DNA from: Stomoxys calcitrans
Lineage: Eukaryota > Arthropoda > Insecta > Diptera > Muscidae
Direction: 5' to 3'
DNA length: 64,000 nucleotides
Assembly: GCF_963082655.1 (NCBI RefSeq)
Contig: NC_081555.1
Span: 152,003,007-152,067,006, forward strand
Below the pieces are notes generated by a model. It was not told the DNA's origin. It worked only from the letters and a program-made list of their open reading frames with translations, and did no database searches. A program made the translations under genes and the position numbers. Position 1 is the stretch's first letter, and every line of letters begins with the position of its first letter. This document shows, in pieces, positions 44,901 through 57,745 of the stretch.

Positions 44901-47900
44901 CTATGCGTCCTAGAGGAAAATGGGCCTTAATTAGTGACTCCTTCAAAAAATTCAAAATTTCATGGAAAATCCATAAATAATCGAAATTTCCGTTGGAAAT
45001 CTTAAAATTGCTGTATCTCCTAAACTATGCGTCCTAGAGGGAAATGGGCTTTAATTTCATTGAAAATCCAAAAAAAAATTCGAAATTTTCGTTGGAAAAC
45101 TTAAAATGGCTGTATCTCCTAAACTATGCGTCCTAGAGGGAAATAGGACTTCATTCGTGACTCCATCAAAAAATTCATAATTTCATCGAGAATCCAAAAA
45201 AAATCTAAATTTCAGTTGGAAAACTTAAATGGCTGTATCTCCTAAACTATGCGTCCTAGAGGGAAAGGGGCTTTAATTCGTGACTCCTTCAAAAAATTCA
45301 AAATTTCATGGAAATCCATTAATAATCGAAATTTCCGTTGAAAAAATTAAAATGGCTTTATCTCCTAAACTAAGCGTCCTAGAGTGAAATAGGCCTTCAT
45401 TCGTGACTCCATCAAAAAATCCATAATTTCATCGAAAATCCAAAAAAAATCGAAATTTCAGTTGGAAAACTTAAAATGGCTGTATCTCCCATACTAAGCG
45501 TCCAAGAGTGAAATAGGCCTTCATTCGTGACTCCATCAAAAAATCCATAAATTCATCGAGAATCCAAAAAAAAATCTAAATTTCAGTTGGAAAACTTAAA
45601 ATGGCTGTATCTCCTAAACTATGCGTCCTAGAGGGAAAGGAGCTTTAATTCGTGACTCCATCAAAAAATCCATAATTTCATGGAAAATCCAAAATAAATC
45701 GAAATTTTAGTCCTAAACTAAGCGTCCTAGAGGGAAATGGGCCTTAATTCGTGACTGCATCAAAAAATTCAAAATTTTATCGAAAATCCATTAAAAATCA
45801 AAATTTCAGTTGGAAAACTTTAAATGGCTGTATCTCCTAAACTATGCGTCCTAGAGGGAAATGGGCCTTAATTCGTGACTCCATCAAAAAATTCAAAATT
45901 TTATCGAAAATCCATTAAAAATCTAAATTTCAGTTGGAAAACTTTAAATAGCTGTATCTCCTAAACTATGCGTCCTAGAGGGAAATGGGCCTTAATTCGG
46001 GACTGCATCAAAAAATTCAAAATTTTATCGAAAATTTATTAAAAATCGAAATTTCAGTTGGAAAACTTAATATGGCTGTATCTCCTAAACTATGCGTCCT
46101 AGAGGGAAATGGGCTTTAATTCGTGACCCCATCAAAAAATCCATAATTTCATCGAAAATCCAAAAAAAATCGAAATTTCAGTTGGAAAACTTAAAATGGC
46201 TGTATCTCCTAAACTAAGCGTCCTAGAGTGAAATAGGCCTTCATTCGTGACTCCATCAAAAAATGCATAATTTCATCGAGAATCCAAAAAAAATTCGAAA
46301 TTTCAGTTGGAAAACTTAAAATGGCTGTATCTCCTAAACTATGCGTCCTACAGGGAAATGGGCTTTAATTTGTGACTCCATCAAAAAATCCATAATTTCA
46401 TCGAAAATCCAAAAAAAATCTAATTTTCAGTTGGAAAACTTAAAATGGCTGTATCTCCTAAACAATGCGTCCTAAAGGGAATTGAGCCTTAATTCGTGAC
46501 TCCATCAAAAAATCCATAATTTCATTGAACATCCAAAAAAAAAAACGAAATTTCCGTTGGAAATCTTAAAATGGCTGTATCTCCTAAACTATGCGTCCTA
46601 CAGGGAAATAGGCTTTAATTTGTGACTCCATCAAAAAATCCATAATTTCATCGAAAATCCAAAATAAATCGAAATTTTAGTTGGAAACTTAGATTGGCTG
46701 TAACTCCTAAACTATGCGTCCTAGAGGGAAATAGGCCTTAATTCGTGACTCCATCAAAAAATCCATAATTTCATTGACAATCCAAAAAAATCGAAATTTC
46801 CGTTGGAAAACTTAAAATGGCTGTATCTCCTAAACTATGCGTCCTAGAGGGAAATAGGCCTTCATTCGTGACTCCATCAAAAAATCCATAATCTCATCGA
46901 AAATCCAAAAAAAATCGAACTTTCAGTTGGAAAACTTAAAATGGCTGTGTCTCCCAAACTAAGCGTCCTAGAGTGAAATAGGACTTCATTCGTGACTCCA
47001 TCAAAAAATTCATAATTTCATCGAGAATCCAAAAACAAATCTAAATTTCAGTTGGAAAACTTAAAATGGCTGTATCTCCTAAACTATGCGTCCTACAGGG
47101 AAATGGGCTTTAATTTGTGACTCCATCAAAAAATCCATAATTTCATCGAAAATCCAAAAAAAATCTAATTTTCAGTTGGAAAACTTAAAATGGCTGTATC
47201 TCCTAAACTATGCGTCCTAGAGGGAAATGGGCCTTAATTCGTGACTGCATCAAAAAATTCAAAAATTTATCGAAAATCCATTAAAAATCTAAATTTCAGT
47301 TGGAAAACTTTAAATAGCTGTATCTCCTAAACTATGCGTCCTAGAGGGAAATGGGCCTTAATTCGTGACTGCATCAAAAAATTCAAAATTTTATCGAAAA
47401 TTTATTAAAAATCGAAATTTCAGTTGGAAAACTTAATATGGCTGTATCTCCTAAACTATGCGTCCTTGAGGGAAATGGGCATTAATTCGTGACTCCATCA
47501 AAAAATCCGTTATATCATCGAAAATCCAAAAAAAATCGAAATTTCAGTTGGAAAACTTAAAATGGCTGTATCTCCTAAACTAAGCGTCCTAGAGTGAAAT
47601 AGGCCTTCATTCGTGACTCCATCAAAAAATGCATAATTTCATCGAGAATCCAAAAAAAAATCGAAATTTCAGTTGGAAAACTTAAAATGGCTGTATCTCC
47701 TAAACTATGCGTCCTACAGGGAAATGGGCTTTAATTTGTGACTCCATCAAAAAATCCATAATTTCATCGAAAATCCAAAAAAAAATCTAATTTTCAGTTG
47801 GAAAACTTAAAATGGCTGTATCTCCTAAACAATGCGTCCTAAAGGGAATTGAGCCTTAATTCGTGACTCCATCAAAAAATCCATAATTTCATTGAACATC

Positions 47901-49970
47901 CAAAAACAAAACGAAATTTCCGTTGGAAATCTTAAAATGGCTGTATCTCCTAAACTAAGCGTCCTAGAGTGAAATAGGCCTTCATTCGGACTCCATCAAA
48001 AAATCCATAATTTCATCGAGAATCAAAAAAAAATATCGAAATTTCAGTTGGAAAACTTAAAGTGGCTGTATCTCCTAAACTATGCGTCCTAGAGGGAAAT
48101 AGGCCTTCATTCGTGACTCCATCAAAAAATCCATAATTTCATTGAAAATCCAAAAAAATCGAAATTTCAGTTGGAAAACTTAAAATGGCTGTAACTCCTA
48201 AACTATGCGTCCTAGAGGAAAATGGGCCTTAATTCGTGACTCCTTCAAAAAATTCAAAATTTCATGGAAAATCCATAAATAATCGAAATTTCAGTTGGAA
48301 AACTTAAAGTGGCTGTATCTCCTAAACTATGCGTCCTAGAGGGAAATAGGCCTTCATTCGTGACTCCATCAAAAAATCCATAATTTCATTGAAAATCCAA
48401 AAAAATCGAAATTTCAGTTGGAAAACTTAAAATGGCTGTAACTCCTAAACTATGCGTCCTAGAGGAAAATGGGCCTTAATTCGTGACTCCATCAAAAAAT
48501 CCATAATTTCATCGAAAATCCAAAAAAAATCTAAATTTCAGTTGGAAAACTTAAAATGGCTGTATCTCCTAAACAATGCGTCCTAAAGGGAATTGAGCCT
48601 TAATTCGTGACTCCATCAAAAAATCCATAATTTCATTGAAAATTCATTAAAAATTCGAAATTTTAGTTGGAAAACTTAAATTGGCTGTATCTCCTAAACT
48701 ATGCGTCCTACAGGTAAATAGGCTTTAATTCGTGACCCCATCACAAAATCCATAATTTCATCGAAAATCCAAAAAAAATCGAAATTTCAGTTGGAAAACT
48801 TAAAATGGCTGTATCTCCTAAACTAAGCGTCCTAGAGGGAAATGGGCCTTAATTCGTGACTGCATCAAAAAATTCAAAATTTTATCGAAAATCCATTAAA
48901 AATCTAAATTTCAGTTGGAAAACTTTAAATGGCTGTATCTTCTAAACTATGCGTCCTAGAGGGAAATGGGCTTTAATTCGTGACTCCATCAAAAAATCCA
49001 TAATTTCATCGAAAATCCAAAAAAAATCTAAATTTCAGTTGGAAAACTTAAAATGGCTGTATCTCCTAAACTAAAAATCTAAATTTCAGTTGGAAAACTT
49101 TAAATGGCTGTATCTCCTAAACTATGCGTCCAAGAGGGAAATGGGCCTTAATTCGTGACTGCATCAAAAAATTCAAAATTTTATCGAAAATTTATTAAAA
49201 ATCGAAATTTTAGTTGGAAAACTTAATATGGCTGTATCTCCTGTATTCGTGACTCCTTAAAAAAATCCATAATTTCAACAAAAATCCAAAAAAAAATCGA
49301 AATTTCCGTTGGAAAACTTAAAATAGCTGTATCTCCTAAACTATGCGTCCTAGAGGGAAATAGGCCTTCATTCGTGACTCCATCAAAAAATCCATAATAT
49401 CATTGAAAATCCAAAAAAATTCGAAATTTCAGTTGGAAAACTTAAAATGGCTGTAACTCCTAAACTATGCGTCCTAGAGGAAAATGGGCCTTAATTCGTG
49501 ACTCCTTCAAAAAATTCAAAATTTCATGGAAAATCCATAAATAATCGAAATTTCAGTTGGAAAACTTAAAATGGTTGTATCTCCTAAACTATGCGTCCTA
49601 GAGGGAAATAGGCCTTCATTCGTGAATCCATCAAAAAATCCATAATCTCATCGAAAATCCAAAAAAAAATCGAAATTTCAGTTGGAAAACTTAAAATGGC
49701 TGTATCTCCTAAACTATGCGTCCTAGAGGGAAATAGGCCTTCATTCGTGACTCCATCAAAAAATCCATAATATCATTGAAAATCCAAAAAAATTCGAAAT
49801 TTCAGTTGGAAAACTTAAAATGGCTGTAACTCCTAAACTATGCGTCCTAGAGGGAAATGGGCCTTAATTCGTGACTCCATCAAAAAATTCAAAATTTCAT
49901 GGAAAATCCATAAATAATCGAAATTTCAGTTGGAAAACTTAAAATGGTTGTATCTCCAAAACTATGCGTC

Positions 49971-50098
49971 CTAGATTGAAATAAGCCTTAATCTATGAGT
50001 CCTTTAAAGAATTAAAAATTTTGTCCTGTAAGAAATTTTTATTGGTTAAATTATTTGTAGAGTGTAATGTTCGTGGCTTCCCAAGATTCGGTCTCCAT
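49971..50098 (+). repeat. Element tail inside satellite, copy 1
   Basis: Non-satellite sequence: AATCTATGAGTCCTTTAAAG, TTTTTATTGGTTAAATTATT, GGCTTCCCAAGATTCGGT, then an abrupt return to CTCCATTAAAAAATCC satellite. The CCCAAGATTCGG stem is the DINE 3' terminal motif, cut in mid-hairpin. Confidence 0.85.
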
Positions 50099-52539
50099 TA
50101 AAAAATCCATAATTTCATCGAGAATCCAAAAAAAATCGAAATTTCAGTTGGAAAACTTAAAATGGCTGTATCTCCCAAACTAAGCGTCCTACAGGGAAAT
50201 GGGCTTTAATTCGTGACTCCATCAAAAAATCCATAATTTCATTGAAAATTCATTAAAAATTCGAAATTTTAGTTGGAAAACTTAAATTGGCTGTATCTCC
50301 TAAACTATGCGTCCTAGAGGGAAATGGGCCTTCATTCGTGACTCCATCAAAAAATCCATAATTTCATCGAAAATCCAAAAAAAATCGAAATTTCAGTTGG
50401 AAAACTTAAAATGGCTGTATCTCCTAAACTATGCGTCCTAGAGGGAAATAGGCCTTCATTCGTGACTCCATCAAAAAATCCATAATATCATTGAAAATCC
50501 AAAAAAATTCGAAATTTCAGTTGGAAAACTTAAAATGGCTGTAACTCCTAAACTATGCGTCCTAGAGGGAAATGGGCCTTAATTCGTGACTCCTTCAAAA
50601 AATTCAAAATTTCATGGAAAATCCATAAATAATCGAAATTTCAGTTGGAAAACTTAAAATGGTTGTATCTCCCAAACTAAGCGTCCTACAGGGAAATGGG
50701 CTTTAATTCGTGACTCCATCAAAAAATCCATAATTTCATCGAAAATCCAAAAAAAATCTAAATTTCAGTTGGAAAACTTAAAATGGCTGTATCTCCTAAA
50801 CAATGCGTCCTAAAGGGAATTGAGCCTTAATTCGTGACTCCATCAAAAAATCCATAATTTCATTGAAAATTCATTAAAAATTCGAAATTTTAGTTGGAAA
50901 ACTTAAATTGGCTGTATCTCCTAAACTATGCGTCCTACAGGTAAATAGGCTTTAATTCGTGACCCCATCACAAAATCCATAATTTCATCGAAAATCCAAA
51001 AAAAATCGAAATTTCAGTTGGAAAACTTAAAATGGCTGTATCTCCTAAACTAGGCGTCCTAGAGGGAAATGGGCCTTAATTCGTGACTGCATCAAAAAAT
51101 TCAAAATTTTATCGAAAATCCATTAAAAATCTAAATTTCAGTTGGAAAACTTTAAATGGCTGTATCTTCTAAACTATGCGTCCTAGAGGGAAATGGGCCT
51201 GCATCAAAAAATTCAAAATTTTATCGAAAATCCATTAAAAATCTAAATTTCAGTTGGAAAACTTTAAATGGCTGTATCTCCTAAACTATGCGTCCAAGAG
51301 GGAAATGGGCCTTAATTCGTGACTGCATCAAAAAATTCAAAATTTTATCGAAAATTTATTAAAAATCGAAATTTCAGTTGGAAAACTTAATATGGCTGTA
51401 TCTCCTAAACTATGCGTCCTAGAGGGAAATGGGCTTTAATTCGTGACTCCTTAAAAAAATCCATAATTTCAACAAAAATCCAAAAAAAATCGAAATTTCC
51501 GTTGGAAAACTTAAAATAGCTGTATCTCCTAAACTATGCGTCCTAGAGGGAAATAGGCCTTCATTCGTGACTCCATCAAAAAATCCATAATATCATTGAA
51601 AATCCAAAAAAATTCGAAATTTCAGTTGGAAAACTTAAAATGGCTGTAACTCCTAAACTATGCGTCCTAGAGGAAAATGGGCCTTAATTCGTGACTCCTT
51701 CAAAAAATTCAAAATTTCATGGAAAATCCATAAATAATCGAAATTTCAGTTGGAAAACTTAAAATGGTTGTATCTCCTAAACTATGCGTCCTAGAGGGAA
51801 ATAGGCCTTCATTCGTGAATCCATCAAAAAATCCATAATCTCATCGAAAATCCAAAAAAAAATCGAAATTTCAGTTGGAAAACTTAAAATGGCTGTATCT
51901 CCTAAACTATGCGTCCTAGAGGGAAATGGGCTTTAATTCGTGACTCCATCAAAAAATCCATAATTTCATCGAAAATCCAAAAAAAATCTAAATTTCAGTT
52001 GGAAAACTTAAAATGGCTGTATCTCCTAAACTAAGCGTCCTAGAGGGAAATGGGCCTTAATTCGTGACTGCATCAAAAAATTCAAAATTTTATCGAAAAT
52101 TTATTAAAAATCGAAATTTCAGTTGGAAAACTTAATATGGCTGTATCTCCTAAACTATGCGTCATAGAGGGAATTGGGCTTTAATTCGTGACTCCTTAAA
52201 AAAATCCATAATTTCAACAAAAATCCAAAAAAAATCGAAATTTCAGTTGGAAAACTTAAAATGGCTGTATCTCCTAAACTATGCGTCCTAGAGGGAAATA
52301 GGCCTTCATTCGTGACTCCATCAAAAAATCCATAATATCATTGAAAATCCAAAAAAATTCGAAATTTCAGTTGGAAAACTTAAAATGGCTGTAACTCCTA
52401 AACTATGCGTCCTAGAGGGAAATGGGCCTTAATTCGTGACTCCTTCAAAAAATTCAAAATTTCATGGAAAATCCATAAATAATCGAAATTTCAGTTGGAA
52501 AACTTAAAATGGTTGTATCTCCTAAACTATGCGTCCTAG

Positions 52540-52665
52540 ATTGAAATAAGCCTTAATCTATGAGTCCTTTAAAGAATTAAAAATTTTGTCCTGTAAGAAA
52601 TTTTTATTGGTTAAATTATTGGTAGAGTGTAATGTTCGTGGCTTCCCAAGATTCGGTCTCCATTA
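52540..52665 (+). repeat. Element tail inside satellite, copy 2
   Basis: Near-identical to the copy 2565 bp upstream, with the same truncation point, and satellite monomer variants match on both sides, so this is a segmental duplication rather than an independent insertion. Confidence 0.85.
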
Positions 52666-54017
52666 AAAAATCCATAATTTCATCGAGAATCCAAAAAAAA
52701 TCGAAATTTCAGTTGGAAAACTTAAAATGGCTGTATCTCCCAAACTAAGCGTCCTACAGGGAAATGGGCTTTAATTCGTGACTCCATCAAAAAATCCATA
52801 ATTTCATTGAAAATTCATTAAAAATTCGAAATTTTAGTTGGAAAACTTAAATTGGCTGTATCTCCTAAACTATGCGTCCTAGAGGGAAATGGGCCTTCAT
52901 TCGTGACTCCATCAAAAAATCCATAATTTCATCGAAAATCCAAAAAAAAATCGAAATTTCCGTTGGAAAACTTAAAATGGCTGTATCTCCTAAACTATGC
53001 GTCCTAGAGGGAAACGGGCATTAATTCGTGACTCCATCAAAAAATCCATAGTTTCATCGAAAATCCAAAAAAAATCGAAATTTCAGTTGGAAAACTTAAA
53101 ATAGCTGTATCTCCTAAACTATGCGTCCTAGAGGGAAATGGGCTTTAATTCGTGACTGCATCAAAAAATCCAAAGTTTCATCGAAAATCCAAAAAAATCT
53201 AAATTTCAGTTGGAAAACTTAAAATGGCTGTATCTCCTAAACTATGCGTCCTAGAGGGAAATGGGCCTTCATTCGTGACTCCATCAAAAAATCCATAATC
53301 TCATCGAAGATCCAAAAAAATTCGAAATTTCAGTTGAAAAACTTAAAATGGCTGTATCTCCTAAACAATGCATCCTAAAGGGAATTGAGCCTTAATTCGT
53401 GACTCCATCAAAAAATCCATAATTTCATTGAAAATCTAATAAAATTCCAAAATTTCAGTTGGAAAACTTAAAATGGCTGTATCTCCTAAACTATGCGTCC
53501 TAGAGGGAAATGGGCCTTAATTCGTGACTCCATCAAAAAATCCATAATTTCATTGAAAATCCAAAAAAAATTCGAAATATCCGTTGGAAATCTTAAAATG
53601 GCTGTATCTCCTAAACTATGCGTCCTAGAGGGAAATGGGCTTTAATTAGTGACTCCACTAAAAAATTCAAAATTTTATGCAAAATCCAATAAAAATCTAA
53701 ATTTCAGTTGATAAATTTAAAGTGCCTGTATCTCCTAAACTATGCGTCCTAGAGGGAAATGGACCTTAATTCGTGACTCCCTCAAAAAATTCTAAATTTC
53801 ATTGAAAATGCAATAAAAATCGAAATTTCAGTTTGGAAACTTAAAATTTCTGCATCTCCTAGACTATGCTTCCTAGAGAGAAATGGGTCTTAATTCGTAA
53901 CTCCATCTAAAAATTCAAAAAATTTCATTAAAAATCCAATAAAAATCAAATTTTCAGTTTGGAAAATTTAAAATGGCTGTATCTCCTAAACTATGCGTCC
54001 TAGAGGGAAATAGGCCT

Positions 54018-54135
54018 TAATCTATGAGTCCTTCAAAGAACTAAAATTTTTTTTTTGGTTAAATTATTATTAGAGTGTAATGTTGGTGGCTTCCCAAGAT
54101 TCGGTCAGGCCAAACTAAGCACGTGTGTACTCTTA
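54018..54135 (+). mobile_element. DINE-type 3' terminus closing the satellite
   Basis: Same tail (AATCTATGAGTCCTTCAAAG, GGTTAAATTATTATTAGAG, GTTGGTGGCTTCCCAAG) but here it continues into ATTCGGTCAGGCCAAACTAAG and CACGTGTGTACT, the full hairpin-plus-end of the DINE family in slightly decayed form. This marks the right boundary of the array. Confidence 0.8.
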
Positions 54136-54880
54136 ACAATAGTTAGTTTTGCTCCTTTTTTTAATGTTTTTTTTTACATTCAATTAAAACGAGCTCGTCT
54201 CTGAAGATATCATATTTTCTTTGGCCTTTGTTGTGAAATGATACGAACACTTGTTAAGCGGAAATGAATGGTTCATAAATTGTCGCTTCCTTTCGGTTTC
54301 ATTGTTTTCACTTTCATTTCAACCTTAACTGACAGCAACTTAGAATAGACGCACTTTCATTACGAGTACAAGCAAACAAAAATCCTTTGATTTGTCTCCA
54401 AAATGAGAGGAAGTCCTTTTTTTCTAGTTGCGCGTGCCGTTTCAAATGCTTTAGTTGTATTGACTATCTGTTAGAGGGATAATGAAAGACCGAAAGGCAG
54501 TTTGCTTGAAAATGTTTAAATGATGAGTACCTAAGTTAGAAAACGAAAACTACTTTATGTTTATAAGTGGATCACTTGTCGGTATTCCTCACATGTAAGC
54601 GATAGTCGTTTATAGGTGTAGAATATCACAAATAAAGTGATGGATAGATAGAAATTCGAAACCAAAGTGACAATCTCGCCTAAATTGGGTTTAAAAAAAT
54701 TTATGAAATTTATTCGCACCCAAATTTGAGATTTATTAAAATTTCGATAGGAAAATAATGAAAAAAACCTAACCTATGCCAATCTGAACAAATTTCTTTG
54801 AAATTCAAGAGTCACAAGGAAATCCTTTGCACCATGTTTTTAGACTTTCGGTTACAAACTACCACATAATTACAAAATAC
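54136..54880. other. Unique AT-rich sequence, nothing recognised
   Basis: No repeat or gene recognised. Confidence 0.5.
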
Positions 54881-54884
54881 TGCA

Positions 54885-55072
54885 CTTGTTGAACTTATAA
54901 TGCTATGGGGTATTGTAGTCTAGTGGACAGCGCTTCAAAAGTCCACCTACTGTTCAATACTCAGCCGGATTAAAAGATCGGCTTGTTTGTGCATTACAGT
55001 CGCACTGGAGACAAATTGCTGCCACCACTGCTGTGAGGCTAAGGGAGCTTTCACTTTAGTCATGCGGCGGCG
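54885..55072 (+). mobile_element. R1-type LINE fragment
   Basis: MLYGIVV, stop, WTALQKSTYCSIL and the following RSACLCITVALET match the 15035-15140 segment of the LINE at 14480. It stops where the SINE begins. Confidence 0.65.
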
Positions 55073-55270
55073 GAGGCCACCGTAGCGAAGAGGTTAGTAT
55101 GTTCGCCTATGACGCTGAACGCCTGGGTCCGAATCCTGGCAAGACCATCAGAAACTATTTTCAGCGGTGGTTTCCCCTCCTAATGCTGGCAACATTTGAA
55201 AAGTACTATGCCATGTAAAAACTTCTCTCCAAAGAGGGATCGCACTGCACTGAATATTATTCCACTGCGT
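55073..55270 (+). mobile_element. tRNA-derived SINE
   Basis: Head GTAGCGAAGAGGTTAGTATG (A-box like), CGCCTATGACGCTGAACGCC, B-box GGTCCGAATCC (one change from GGTTCGAATCC), then TTTCAGCGGTGGTTTCCCC, AAGTACTATGCCATG and CTCCAAAGAGGGATCGCAC. Polymerase III promoter layout of a tRNA-derived SINE, not a functional tRNA: no acceptor-stem pairing. Confidence 0.75.
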
Positions 55271-57745
55271 GTCACAGAGCTGAGGCTGTATAACTTACCA
55301 CAGACCGGATAATTTCTTTGTACGTGGTCCACAAGGTTTCTTTGTCAGCACCCCAGTGGTGCCGGCAAGTGACCTGAGGACCTTGTTTATGATTTTGACT
55401 GTATCGCAAATTGATGTGGCATGTGGGGGGAATGAGTATGAGCTGTCAAATGTGGCGTCAAGTATTTTGGGAACCTGATAGCCTGACAATCACTTTCAGT
55501 TTAGTATTCACCTCACGCGTAATTGTAGCGAACAATGTGACTGAAGCTTGGAGGCAGATATCTTCAGATCTCTTGCAGCGAAATACGAGGCAAGTTCCTT
55601 AAGGTACATGTTCAACCTATCGCAGATATCATCAATGGGTTGGGGGCCTGATGCCGTGATCGTACAATCGTCCGCATATGATACGATCCCTATGCCGTCT
55701 GGGTGGGTAGAATGGAGGATAGTTAGAGGTTAAAAAGTGCCGGATAGATCACTCCGCCTTGGAGAACTCCCCTTTTCACTCTACTCCCCATTTCCCAATT
55801 TACGATGCTTCGACTTCTTATCCCTAAATTTCACAAATGACTGGCGACCAGAAAGATGATTCGCGACCCAGCGTTCCAGGCCTGGCTGGTGGGACGCGGT
55901 GGCAATGTCCTCAAATAGTTTGGCATGGCTTACAGTGTCGAATGCCTTCGATAGATTCAGTGTCAGAGGACCGTCCTATCACATGGTCTGGGCTGATTGA
56001 AGCCACGGTGATTGCATGCAAAGCAGTTGTTGTGATGCTCGGTGAATAGTTATTTTCCTACGAGGCTCGGGAGGAGTAATGCCTCAAGCGTCTTAGCTAC
56101 TGGTAAGAGAAGTGAAATCGGTCTGTACGACTCCCCCAAACTCGGGTCCTTTCCAGGCTACAGTAGCGGGATCACTGTGCCCATTTCCCAGACATCGGAA
56201 CTATAAGAGTGTTCAAAGACAGGTTAAGGACAGTAGTAAAGTACTCAACTTCAGGTAGATCCAGATTCTTCAGTATCAGTGTAGAGATTCCGTCGGGGCC
56301 CAACGCCTTGGATGATTTGGCGTCACGCGTGACATTCGTAACTTCGCTCGCGGTAAATTGTGATGGCTGTTCGTCGGCTCGTAGATCACAGATACGACGA
56401 ATGGCTCACCCCCTTGTCTTGTCACTCTCGGGATGCACAATAAATTAAAGATTGAACAACCTGGCGGATCTCTTCGGATCAGTCACGGTTACTTCGCCAA
56501 AAGTGACTGAGATCCTGTCAGCCCATCTACCGGGTTTCGAGATTGACTTAACAGTAGACCACAGCTAGCCTATGTCACACTGCTCCAAGTGTTCCAGCCA
56601 CAAATTCCGCTTATATTCGTCAGTTTGCAGATTGGGGGGTTAGTGGGGTCCGTAAAACGAATCTCATCATGCTCGTCTGAAATTGGGCCGCACTTGGGTA
56701 TTCGACCGGCTGTTAAAAAGCGAGCGGCTGCTGCGTTAATTTTGTCTCGGAACTTCCTCTCGGCAACTAGCACATTCGAGGGGGGTGTCAGTTCACTGAA
56801 GCGGCGATTGGTGTACTCTCTGAAGCCAGCCCAATCGGCCTTCTTCTGATTGATGTTGTTGGTGTGGCAACCACATTTTCATGTGGAGGTGGCAATCCTT
56901 GTCAATCTCCTGTAGGTGAACAAGCACGCCACCCGACCTCCCACTGAGACTATCCACTCGACACTTCTAATTGTCCGCGACTGCAGTTACAGTTACTCCA
57001 ACGGAGCATTCCACTATACGCAACCTGTGGACGCGCTTGGTTGCTCGCAACTAAGCTTCTCGTGACAGCAATGAATACAACACAGATCGGGCCTCAATGT
57101 TCCAGCTGATTGATAAACGTCCGCCGCTCAGAGGTTATGGAGTCGGGTGGTCGTTCGATCGTGAATTATGGGAAGGTAGTCTGATCCCAAAGAAATGGCG
57201 GCTTGCCAGGAAACGTAACTCAGGAGATCAGGGGGTGCAATGGAAATGTCTGTCGAGCAGCTACACCTCCTCCTAATTCTAATGGGGGCATCCTCATTCA
57301 CCGCGCAAAACCTGGAGTCTTCAATCTGCTCTGCCAAAGCTATGCCCCGCTGGTCGTTACCTAGGGGGAAAGGCCATAAAATGTGATGCGCATTAAAGTC
57401 TCCTAGAACCAGACGATTAGCCCACTTATGTAGGGCTTGTTAGCCTGGCCAGTCACCAACCGGCGGTATGTACACGTTGTATAGCTCTATCTTGGCAGTA
57501 CCGGATGTGACTGCTATGCCCATGCACTTCATGTAGCGGTCACTAGCGCCAGGCGCGGGCGAGTTTGGTCTATACTGCACGGAATGGTGTATCACGAAGG
57601 CCAATCCCTCACCTTCATTCCTTAAGCGATCCTTACGCAGCACATTGTATCCGTGACAACTTTGCAAGCTGCAGATGTCGGTCAGCTTCCTCTCCTGGAT
57701 CGCTGCAACCGGCTGCCATGGGATTGGTTTACTGATCTCTGGCAT
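55270..57745 (-). mobile_element. Jockey-type LINE, decayed, about 2.5 kb
   Basis: Order on the minus strand: endonuclease (57745-57440: LTDICSLQSCHGYNVLRKDR, YMKCMGIAVTSG, ELYNVYIPP; 57300-57130: DLLSYVSWQAAISLGSDYLP), linker (56773-56570: FTDPTNPPICKLTNISGICG), RT with SKAFDTVSHA (about 55960-55920), and thumb KILDATFDSSYSFPPHATSI (55475-55400). Stops and frameshifts throughout, ORF1 missing. Family X repeat and a CAACCACATTTTCATGTGG repeat lie within 56850-57120. Confidence 0.75.

Larger units (their letters stand above)
41985..54030 (+). repeat. 12-kb satellite array, about 124-bp monomer
   Basis: Roughly 95 tandem copies of a monomer containing AAAATGGCTGTATCTCC, TAAACTATGCGTCCTAGAGG, GAAATGGGCCTTAATTCGTG, ACTCCATCAAAAAATCCATA, ATTTCATTGAAAATCC and CGAAATTTCAGTTGGAAAAC. 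Monomers differ by scattered substitutions, A-run length and occasional deletions. Multi-kilobase blocks inside the array are duplicated (shifts of about 2.0, 2.2 and 2.57 kb). Every frame hits stops; non-coding. Divergence is higher at both edges than in the middle, as expected for unequal exchange. Confidence 0.95.

Noticed and set aside
41985..54030. CRISPR-like array or coding repeat protein
   Set aside because: There are no unique spacers: the whole 124-bp unit repeats. All frames are closed by stops and the host is an animal genome.
55073..55270. Functional tRNA gene
   Set aside because: A and B box-like words are present but acceptor and anticodon stems do not pair, and related copies share a long non-tRNA body, so it is a SINE.
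57128..57745. Host gene on the minus strand with two good-sized frames
   Set aside because: The frames are Jockey endonuclease blocks (ELYNVYIPP, LGSDYLP) broken by stops.
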